Positions 1-4,979 of a DNA stretch of 5,167 nt are shown piece after piece; positions within the stretch are counted from its first letter, which is position 1, and the number at the start of each line of letters is the position of its first letter. The DNA comes from an uncultured Oscillospiraceae bacterium (lineage in GTDB: Bacteria; Bacillota; Clostridia; Oscillospirales; Oscillospiraceae): contig CAKUNB010000123.1 in NCBI GenBank assembly GCA_934668285.1, forward strand, positions 1 to 5,167, read 5' to 3'. The position numbers and the translations under genes were made by a program. The notes beneath the pieces are model-generated. The model worked only from the letters and a program-made list of their open reading frames with translations. It was not told where the DNA came from and did no database searches.

Positions 1-557
1 CCCTTACGCCGATGGTCTTTACCGCGCGGCTGCAAAAGAAGGAGCATCCGGACTGCAAGATCGTCTTTGTCGGCCCGTGCGCCGCGAAAAAGCTCGAGGC
101 CATGCGGCAGGACATCCGCAGCGACGTGGATTTCGTCCTGACGTTTGAAGAGCTGATGGGCATGTTCGAGGCCAAGGGCATCGACTTTGCCGCCATGCCC
201 GACGGCGAGAGCCTGCGCGAGGGCACAGCTGCCGGACGCGGCTTTGCGGTCTCCGGCGGCGTGGCCGGCGCAGTGAAAAACGTCATTGCCAAAATTGCCC
301 CGGAGCGCGAATGCAAAACCGCCAGCGCTGAGGGTCTGCGCGAGTGCCGCCAGCTCATGGCGCTGGCCAAGGCCGGAAAATACAACGGCTATCTGCTCGA
401 GGGCATGGCCTGCCCCGGCGGCTGCATCGCGGGCGCGGGCACGCTCCTGCCGGTCGATTTGGCCGCCAAGGTCGTCGGCCGCTACCAATCCGAAGCCGAT
501 GCCAAGGACCCCCTCACCAGCAAATACAGCGACAAAGGCGAGGATTTAACCGAATAA
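1..557 (+). CDS. [FeFe]-hydrogenase-type H-cluster protein, C-terminal fragment (group B-like)
   Basis: This is the 3' end of a gene that starts before the window; the first whole codon is at position 3 and the frame reads LTPMVFTARLQKK. Numbering from the Met at position 12, two H-cluster motifs are visible. The L2 motif GPCAAKKLEA has its Cys at residue 23 (bases 78-80), and the L3 motif EGMACPGGCIAGAG has Cys134 and Cys138 (bases 411-413 and 423-425). In the family these cysteines hold the [4Fe-4S] part of the H-cluster that catalyses reversible H2 oxidation or proton reduction. The L1 motif (TSCCP), any ferredoxin-like or PAS domains and the true start lie upstream and cannot be seen. GPC instead of MPC in L2, and GAG without the following QP in L3, differ from classical group A enzymes and fit group B, or less likely the sensory group C. 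The tail after L3 is short (about 40 residues), and the gene ends in TAA just before a terminator. The family call is firm; the subgroup and the redox partner are inference. Confidence 0.9.
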   Translation, partial: LTPMVFTARLQKKEHPDCKIVFVGPCAAKKLEAMRQDIRSDVDFVLTFEELMGMFEAKGIDFAAMPDGESLREGTAAGRGFAVSGGVAGAVKNVIAKIAPERECKTASAEGLRECRQLMALAKAGKYNGYLLEGMACPGGCIAGAGTLLPVDLAAKVVGRYQSEADAKDPLTSKYSDKGEDLTE

Positions 558-564
558 AAGCTGA

Positions 565-598
565 CGCACCCGCCGGTTTGGCGGGTGCGCCGTGTTTT
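565..598. terminator. Rho-independent terminator shared by convergent genes
   Basis: A perfect 10-bp GC-rich stem (565-574 pairs with 580-589; left arm CGCACCCGCC) closes a 5-nt loop. On the + strand it is followed after a few bases by GTTTTAT, ending the hydrogenase transcript 8 nt after its stop codon. Read on the - strand, the same hairpin is followed by CAGCTTTTATT, so it can also end the ATPase operon, whose stop codon is at 605-607. Both U tracts are short and offset by 4-5 nt from the stem, so efficiency may be moderate. The bidirectional role is inferred from the convergent layout. Confidence 0.85.
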
Positions 599-604
599 AT
601 GGAA

Positions 605-2410
605 TTATTGCCGCAGGGCGCGGAGGGAATTGAGGATAGCCAGCATGGCCACGCCGACATCGGCGAAGATGGCCAGCCACATCGGTGCGTAGCCCAGCGC
701 GCCCAGCACGAGGCAGACGCCCTTGACACCCAGCGCGAGGATGATGTTCTCCTTTGCAATGCGGCAGGTCTTGCGCGCAACATGCAGCAGATTCGGCAGG
801 ACGGACAGGTCGTCCTTCAGCAGCACCGCGTCCGCGGCCTCGACCGCCGCGTCCGAGCCGACGCCGCCCATGGCGATACCGGCATCGGCCACCGTCAGCA
901 CCGGCGCGTCGTTCACGCCGTCGCCGACGAACGCGACCGTTTCCTGCCGCTGCTCGACGAGCGCGACCTTATCCTGCGGCAGGAGCTGCGCGTGGAATTC
1001 GTCCACACCGGCCTCCTTGGCCACGGCGGCAGCCGCCTCCTCGCGGTCGCCGGTCAGCATGACCGCCTTACGCACGCCCATGCTGTGCAGCTTGCGCAGC
1101 GTTTCCGCCGTGCCGTCGCGGAGGGTGTCGCCGAGGACGATCGTGCCAAGGTACTGCTCATTTTTCGCCACATAAAGCACCGTTCCGACAAAGCTCTCGG
1201 CAGGAATCTCAACGCCGAGCTGCTCCATCAGGCGGCGGTTGCCGACGGCGACGGACGCGCCGTCCACCGTTGCGGTAATGCCGTTACCGGCGGTTTCGCG
1301 GATATTCTCCGCCGCCTCGCCGCAATCCGGTGCAGCAGCACGGAGCGCGTGGGCAATAGGATGGTTGGAATACTGCTCGCAGCGGGCCGCGATGCACAGA
1401 ATCTCGTCGCGATTCTCGCCGCGCACCTGCTGAACGGAGAACTCGCCCTTCGTCAGCGTGCCGGTCTTGTCAAAGACCATCGTCTCAACCTTGGCCAGCG
1501 CCTCCAGCGCACTGCCGCCCTTGACGATGATGCCCAGCTTCGCCGCCGCACCCATGCCGGAGAAGAAGCTCAGCGGCACGGAAATGACCAGCGCACACGG
1601 GCACGAAATAACGAGGAAGGACAGCGCACGCGTCAGCCACTCGGTAAACGGCTGGCCAAAGCACAGCGGCGGGATGGCCGCCAGCAGCACCGCCGCGCCG
1701 ATGACACTCGGCGTGTAATACTTGGCAAAGCGGGTAATCAGGCGCTCGGAGGCCGCCTTCTTCTCCGTCGCCTGCTCCACGAGGGTCAGAATACGTGCGA
1801 CGGTCGACTGCTCATACGCGCTCTCGGCGCGGATTTTCAGGACGCCGGTCAGGTTAACGCTGCCGGAGACAACCGTGTCGCCCGTCCGGACCTCCGCCGG
1901 AATGGACTCGCCGGTGATCTTCGAGGTGTCCAGCGAGCTTTCGCCCTCGACGATCTCTCCGTCCACAGGGATGCGCTCGCCGGGGCGAACCAGCAGCAGC
2001 TCACCCGCGCCGACCTCCTCCGGCTCGACCTCGACCTCCTTGCCGTCGCGCAGGACGACCGCGCGATCCGGCCGGAGATCCATCAGGCCGCTGATCGACT
2101 TGCGCGACCGCTCGACCGCGATATGCTCGAACAGCTCGCCGATCTGATACAGAACCATAACGCCTGCGGCCTCTGCCCAGTCCTGCATCGCAACGGCGCA
2201 GACCGTCGCAAGGGCCATCAGGAAATTTTCATCAAAGAACTGCCCGCGGAACACATTGCACACGGCGTCCCAGAGGACGTCGTAGCCTGAAAGCAGCCAT
2301 GCCGCCAGCATGAAACCGGCCTTCCACCAGCCATCGAGGCAGAAGCCGACGCCCATCAGAACTGCCGACGCTATGATGCGGGCCAGCTCGATTTTCTGGC
2401 GGCGTTTCAT
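605..2410 (-). CDS. cadA: Heavy-metal P1B-2-type ATPase (Zn2+/Cd2+/Pb2+ efflux), lacking its own HMA domain
   Basis: A 601-aa membrane pump predicted to use ATP to expel Zn2+, Cd2+ or Pb2+ from the cytoplasm. P-type motifs occur in the normal order: TGES (166-169, actuator/dephosphorylation), CPC in a membrane helix (270-272, metal site), DKTGT (314-318, phosphorylated Asp314), the HP pair (350-351, nucleotide domain), MLTGD (451-455) and GDGVNDAP (496-503). Lys563 in the penultimate helix and Asp584 in the DVG of the last helix are the marks of the Zn/Cd/Pb class rather than the Cu class. Hydrophobic segments lie near 8-24, 28-46, 62-76, 80-98, 234-252, 258-284, 552-571 and 575-593, giving the usual eight helices. 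The N-terminus begins directly with the first helix, whereas many CadA/ZntA proteins carry one or more HMA domains there; here that domain is the separate gene just upstream. Its ATG overlaps that gene's TGA (ATGA, 2407-2410). No frameshift or lost key residue is seen. Metal preference within Zn/Cd/Pb cannot be settled from sequence, and zntA would be an equally fair name. Confidence 0.95.
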   Translation of the reverse strand: MKRRQKIELARIIASAVLMGVGFCLDGWWKAGFMLAAWLLSGYDVLWDAVCNVFRGQFFDENFLMALATVCAVAMQDWAEAAGVMVLYQIGELFEHIAVERSRKSISGLMDLRPDRAVVLRDGKEVEVEPEEVGAGELLLVRPGERIPVDGEIVEGESSLDTSKITGESIPAEVRTGDTVVSGSVNLTGVLKIRAESAYEQSTVARILTLVEQATEKKAASERLITRFAKYYTPSVIGAAVLLAAIPPLCFGQPFTEWLTRALSFLVISCPCALVISVPLSFFSGMGAAAKLGIIVKGGSALEALAKVETMVFDKTGTLTKGEFSVQQVRGENRDEILCIAARCEQYSNHPIAHALRAAAPDCGEAAENIRETAGNGITATVDGASVAVGNRRLMEQLGVEIPAESFVGTVLYVAKNEQYLGTIVLGDTLRDGTAETLRKLHSMGVRKAVMLTGDREEAAAAVAKEAGVDEFHAQLLPQDKVALVEQRQETVAFVGDGVNDAPVLTVADAGIAMGGVGSDAAVEAADAVLLKDDLSVLPNLLHVARKTCRIAKENIILALGVKGVCLVLGALGYAPMWLAIFADVGVAMLAILNSLRALRQ

Positions 2411-2628
2411 GCAAGCACCTCGCAGTCCGGCTCGACCTTGGCGATGGTCTTTTTGACCTTGCCGAGGACTTCGGCCTCGTCAGCGTCGTCGGCGAAGGTC
2501 AGGGTCATTCTCTGGGTGAAGAAATTGACCGTCGCTTCCTCGATCTCGGGCAGCTTGTTGATCGCCCGCTCCATCTTTGCCGCGCAGTTCGCGCAATCCA
2601 GATCCTTCAATTTGTAGCTCTTTTTCAT
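2407..2628 (-). CDS. Stand-alone HMA-domain metal-binding protein (73 aa)
   Basis: A single ferredoxin-like heavy-metal-associated domain with nothing else attached. The metal site is LDCANC (residues 10-15), with the CxxC pair Cys12 and Cys15 preceded by Asp11. An acidic residue in front of CxxC is typical of the HMA domains of Zn/Cd/Pb pumps (ZntA/CadA type), whereas copper chaperones such as CopZ usually have a Met/Thr-rich MTCxxC or similar. The length matches one complete domain, and a further Cys69 near the C-terminus could be an extra ligand. It has no signal peptide or membrane segment, so it is cytoplasmic. It sits 6 bp after the ArsR gene and overlaps the ATPase gene by 4 bp, which lacks an HMA domain. 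The simplest reading is that it is the detached N-terminal domain of that pump, acting as a regulatory domain or metal donor in trans. That partnership is inferred from context. The ATG at 2628 is supported by GAGGAG 9 nt upstream. Confidence 0.92.
   Translation of the reverse strand: MKKSYKLKDLDCANCAAKMERAINKLPEIEEATVNFFTQRMTLTFADDADEAEVLGKVKKTIAKVEPDCEVLA
2416..2421 (-). promoter_or_regulatory. Ribosome binding site of the ATPase gene
   Basis: GAGGTG lies 5 nt before the ATG at 2410, inside the coding end of the HMA gene. Together with the 4-bp ATGA overlap it supports this start and suggests that ribosomes finishing the HMA protein re-initiate on the ATPase. Confidence 0.65.
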
Positions 2629-2634
2629 TTTTAG

Positions 2635-2958
2635 TTACTCCTCAATATGTTCTTTTGCCATGCCGATGATCGTTTTGACGTGTTCGTCGGCCAGCATATA
2701 ATAAACCATTCTGCCCTCGCGGCGGCTGCGGACGAGCTTGGCCTGCTTGAGCAGGCGGAGCTGATGGGAAATCGCTGAAATGCTCAGCCCCAGCGCCTCG
2801 CAGAGATCCGTTACGTTCATCTCCTGCCGGAACATGGCGTAGAGGATGCGGATGCGCGTCGAATCGCCGAACACCTTGAACAGCTCGGCCATCTCGAACA
2901 GTTCTTCCTCCTCCAGCCCGCACAGCGCGTCGCGGTGCTCCGCCTTCGTTTTGTCCAT
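2635..2958 (-). CDS. ArsR/SmtB-family metal-responsive repressor (predicted Zn-type alpha5 sensor)
   Basis: A 107-aa winged-helix repressor. The core 'ELFKVFGDSTRIRILYAM' (about residues 25-42) and the recognition helix region 'LGLSISAISHQLRLLKQA' (56-73) are typical of ArsR/SmtB dimers, followed by the beta-wing 'RSRREGRMVYYML' (77-89). The last helix holds Asp91, His93, His104 and Glu107. This is exactly the D-x-H-x10-H-x2-E spacing of the alpha5 site known from SmtB, CzrA and CadC, where Zn2+ binding at the dimer interface lowers DNA affinity. The two adjacent cysteines of the CadC alpha3N (Cd/Pb) site are absent: CadC Cys58 and Cys60 align with Asn48 and Thr50. Cys13 and Cys53 are present but not in that arrangement. 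It is first in the operon, 6 bp before the HMA gene, and the promoter contains an inverted repeat suited to autorepression. The start at 2958 was chosen because it has a strong ribosome site and a family-typical length; the open frame continues upstream but would read through the promoter. Zn as main inducer is inference. Confidence 0.93.
   Translation of the reverse strand: MDKTKAEHRDALCGLEEEELFEMAELFKVFGDSTRIRILYAMFRQEMNVTDLCEALGLSISAISHQLRLLKQAKLVRSRREGRMVYYMLADEHVKTIIGMAKEHIEE
2638..2643 (-). promoter_or_regulatory. Ribosome binding site of the HMA gene, embedded in the end of the ArsR gene
   Basis: GAGGAG is formed by the last Glu codons and the first base of the ArsR stop codon, with a 9-nt spacer to the ATG at 2628. 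The site therefore also encodes Glu106-Glu107 of the repressor, and Glu107 is a predicted metal ligand. Confidence 0.7.
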
Positions 2959-2964
2959 TCGTTT

Positions 2965-2972
2965 CTCCCCCT
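2965..2972 (-). promoter_or_regulatory. Ribosome binding site that fixes the ArsR start
   Basis: AGGGGGAG with a 6-nt spacer to the ATG at 2958. The next in-frame Met upstream would place the start within the terminator/promoter region, so this site decides the start. Confidence 0.75.
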
Positions 2973-2993
2973 GCGTTTCGGTCGTTTTCTCGT

Positions 2994-3020
2994 TTGAACA
3001 TTTGAGCACTTGTTCAAGTG
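2994..3020. promoter_or_regulatory. Predicted ArsR operator: two overlapping inverted repeats
   Basis: Two dyads share bases. The first is TTGAACA (2994-3000), ten bases, then its exact reverse complement TGTTCAA (3011-3017); counted as two 12-nt halves, 9 of 12 positions match. The second is CACTTG (3007-3012), TT, CAAGTG (3015-3020), a perfect 6-2-6 palindrome. The TGAACA/TGTTCA half-sites resemble the AT-rich TGAA-type operators of the ArsR/SmtB family. The region corresponds to about +2 to +28 of the predicted transcript, so a bound repressor would block the polymerase at the start site. Binding itself is inferred from position and symmetry. Confidence 0.75.
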
Positions 3021-3027
3021 TGATTGT

Positions 3028-3056
3028 ATCGTACCACGCTCCTCCGCTCTTGTCAA
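3028..3056 (-). promoter_or_regulatory. Sigma-A-type promoter of the metal efflux operon
   Basis: Reading the - strand, a perfect -35 TTGACA (3051-3056) is followed by exactly 17 nt and a -10 TACGAT (3028-3033; 4 of 6 against TATAAT, with the key first A and final T kept). The predicted start is an A near 3021, giving a leader of about 63 nt before the ArsR ATG. No other promoter is needed for the HMA and ATPase genes, which follow with a 6-bp gap and a 4-bp overlap. Confidence 0.82.
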
Positions 3057-3076
3057 GGTCTTTTTGAAAAAAATCC

Positions 3077-3109
3077 AAAAAAATCGGGCGGGACATTTTG
3101 TCCCGCCCG
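3077..3109 (-). terminator. Rho-independent terminator of the GH25-DUF2079 transcript
   Basis: A perfect 11-bp stem (3085-3095 pairs with 3099-3109) with a 3-nt TTT loop lies 8 bp after the DUF2079 stop codon. On the - strand it is followed at once by ATTTTTTT (3077-3084), then GGA and a second run of seven T. This is a strong, textbook-shaped terminator that separates the envelope gene pair from the metal operon downstream on the same strand. Confidence 0.93.
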
Positions 3110-3116
3110 GCGTGCA

Positions 3117-4979
3117 TTATGGCTCCCGGTGCCAGATTGTCAGGCTCTCGTCCGGCGCATCCCAGATCGTATAGCCATTTTCCGTCAGCAATTGAATGAA
3201 TTGCTCGCGCGTCCACGTTTCCCACGGGGTCGTCGAATAGCGCTTGTAACTCGTCTTTCCGTCCATCACCACGTACTCCGACGACAGCAGATGCTCCACC
3301 GAGCAGTATTGCAGATCGTAAAGCGTCGGGCAATCAGCCAGCGGGACGGTATAAAACGTCGTCGCCGTAATGACCGTGTCGCGCGGAATCCGGTCCAGAT
3401 GCTCCGCAATCAGCTGCGTGCGCGCCTCGGTTTCGTGGTAGTACTCCGTGGCGGCGCTCGCCACCGGCCCCACAGCCGCGCCGGTAAAGCTCAGGCTCAG
3501 CACCAGCGCCGCCAGCACCGGCGCGGCCTGCGCCTGCCGGTCCTTCGCTCCGTCGGTCAGGTCGCACAGATTCACCACCGTCAGGTAGAACAAAAACGCC
3601 GTCGCACCGTAGGTGTACTGGAACAGCACGTCGTGCTGATAGGGATAGTCCGAAAGCAGATTGAACAGCACATAGGGAATGAGCAGCACAAACCGCTCCA
3701 GCCGCCGTGTCAGCAGCGGCAGCCCCAGCAGCGGCAGCAGCGTCTGCGCAAGGAAGCCCAGCTTTTCCTGCTCCACGCACTCGGCAATCACCTTCATCGG
3801 CAAAAGCAGCACAGTCTTGATCACGTCGAGCAGCGAATCCGAGCCTTCCGGCATGAGATTGCCGTAGCGATAGCTCATCACGCCCTCGCCCTCCGCGCTC
3901 AGAAGGCTCGTCACGCACAGGAAATACACCAAAGCCCCCGCCAGCAGGCAGCCTCCCGCCGCCAGCCGCCAACGGTCGCGCCGCAGCAGGCCCTCGAGCA
4001 GCACATAAAGTCCGATCACTGCCACATAAACCGCCGCGTCCTCCTTGACCAGCAGCGTCAGCGCGGCAAAGAGGGCAACGCCCCAGCCCCGCCGCCGCTC
4101 CAAGAAATCGAACAGCCACAGCAGCAGCGGCGTCAGGAACACGTTCTCGTGCAGATCGTAGCTCATGCCGCCGGAATAGGCCGGATAGGCCAGCAGCAGG
4201 CCGCACAGCAGCGCCGCCGTCAGGCCGGTGCAGCCGTTGCGCCGCGCAATCCGCCAGAGCGGAATCACCGCCGAGGCCAGCGCCGCAATCTGCGACAGCT
4301 CCAGCGTCACCGCCGACGGAAACAGCGCAAAAACCGGCAAAAACAGGTAATAGATCGGCGAAACATGGACTGCAAAATGAGACATCACGCCGTCGCGCTC
4401 CAGCGTCGTGTTCGGCAGGCCGGTCGTGCGCATTGTGTGGAACATCTGCGTAAAAATGCCCATGTCATACGTCGGGCAGGCCAGCGACAGCACGCGGCAG
4501 ACCAGCCAGTACCCCGTCAGTCCGCAAAACGCCGCCGCAAACAGCGCCGCCAGAAGCCAGCACCGGCTTTTCTCGGCCGGCTTTTGCAGCTCCGGCGCAT
4601 CGCTCCGCACACCCTTTCGCGCATAGACCAGCAGCAGCGCCAGAATCAGACCGCAGGCAATCAGCAGCGGCAGCTGAAACGCCGACACCAGCGCCGTAAC
4701 GGCGTACCACAAAAAGGCCGCCGCCAGCGCCCAGCGCTCCGCGCGCTCCGTCTGCCAGACCCATGCCGCCGCGTGCAGCAGCGCAAAGCACCCCGCCGCA
4801 AGCATCAGCAACAGCGGAAACGACATCGCCTCCGCCCCCGCCATCGTGTCCGGCGGGCGGAGCGCGGCGGGCAGGAGCGTATACAGCGCCGCGCAGCTGA
4901 TCATCCACGCAAGCAGCGCCCGCCGGATCAGATCGCCCGCCCGCAGCAGCTCGCGCTTATCCCTGCGTTGCCTCAGCAT
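3117..4979 (-). CDS. DUF2079 polytopic membrane protein (putative GT-C-like glycosyltransferase)
   Basis: A 620-aa integral membrane protein with about 13-15 hydrophobic segments, the first near residues 17-37 and the last near 483-506, followed by a soluble C-terminal part (about 510-620). Sequence landmarks fit DUF2079: YDMGIF (171-176) after an early helix, HFAVHVSPIYYLFLP (201-215), the loop YDLHEN (274-279), VKEDAA (311-316), YPYQHD (445-450) and the tail IPRDTVITATTFYTVPL (531-547). The family resembles GT-C glycosyltransferases, which use lipid-linked sugars outside the membrane, often with an Asp in the first large loop; Asp172 would be the candidate. No substrate can be named. About 160 residues with several helices precede the conserved YDMGIF block. 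The ATG at 4979 is preceded by AGGAGG (4991-4996), and the gene begins inside the end of the GH25 gene, suggesting co-transcription and coupling. Met26 or Met46 are possible later starts without such a good ribosome site. The family call is fairly firm; enzymatic activity is inference. Confidence 0.82.
   Translation of the reverse strand: MLRQRRDKRELLRAGDLIRRALLAWMISCAALYTLLPAALRPPDTMAGAEAMSFPLLLMLAAGCFALLHAAAWVWQTERAERWALAAAFLWYAVTALVSAFQLPLLIACGLILALLLVYARKGVRSDAPELQKPAEKSRCWLLAALFAAAFCGLTGYWLVCRVLSLACPTYDMGIFTQMFHTMRTTGLPNTTLERDGVMSHFAVHVSPIYYLFLPVFALFPSAVTLELSQIAALASAVIPLWRIARRNGCTGLTAALLCGLLLAYPAYSGGMSYDLHENVFLTPLLLWLFDFLERRRGWGVALFAALTLLVKEDAAVYVAVIGLYVLLEGLLRRDRWRLAAGGCLLAGALVYFLCVTSLLSAEGEGVMSYRYGNLMPEGSDSLLDVIKTVLLLPMKVIAECVEQEKLGFLAQTLLPLLGLPLLTRRLERFVLLIPYVLFNLLSDYPYQHDVLFQYTYGATAFLFYLTVVNLCDLTDGAKDRQAQAAPVLAALVLSLSFTGAAVGPVASAATEYYHETEARTQLIAEHLDRIPRDTVITATTFYTVPLADCPTLYDLQYCSVEHLLSSEYVVMDGKTSYKRYSTTPWETWTREQFIQLLTENGYTIWDAPDESLTIWHREP

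Noticed and set aside
344..2290. A 648-codon open frame on the + strand
   Set aside because: It lies opposite the ATPase gene, has an Arg/His/Gln/Ala-rich composition without recognisable motifs, and begins within the hydrogenase gene without a convincing ribosome site. It is the usual antisense by-product of a GC-rich gene with few stop codons in that frame.
605..2410. Copper-type (CopA) assignment for the ATPase
   Set aside because: Although CPC occurs in both classes, the late helices carry Lys563 and the Asp584-x-Gly signature of the Zn/Cd/Pb class rather than the Asn/Tyr and Met/Ser pattern of copper pumps.
2635..2958. CadC-type (Cd/Pb, alpha3N) sensor assignment for the ArsR protein
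   Set aside because: The cysteine pair of the ELCVC motif is absent (Asn48 and Thr50 at those positions), so the gene was not named cadC even though its operon encodes a CadA-like pump.
2959..3021. Riboswitch or attenuator in the leader of the metal operon
   Set aside because: The predicted leader is only about 63 nt. Its only symmetry is the operator dyads, and no terminator-like hairpin with a U tract is seen before the ArsR start.
2959..3333. N-terminal extension of the ArsR gene to a 232-aa protein
   Set aside because: The frame is open by chance, but the extension would run through the promoter, operator, terminator and the end of the DUF2079 gene. The ATG at 2958 has a strong ribosome site and gives the family's normal length.
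3334..4206. A 290-codon frame on the - strand inside the DUF2079 gene
   Set aside because: It is a shifted frame of the real gene, Gly/Ala/Arg-rich, and without motifs or hydrophobic segments.
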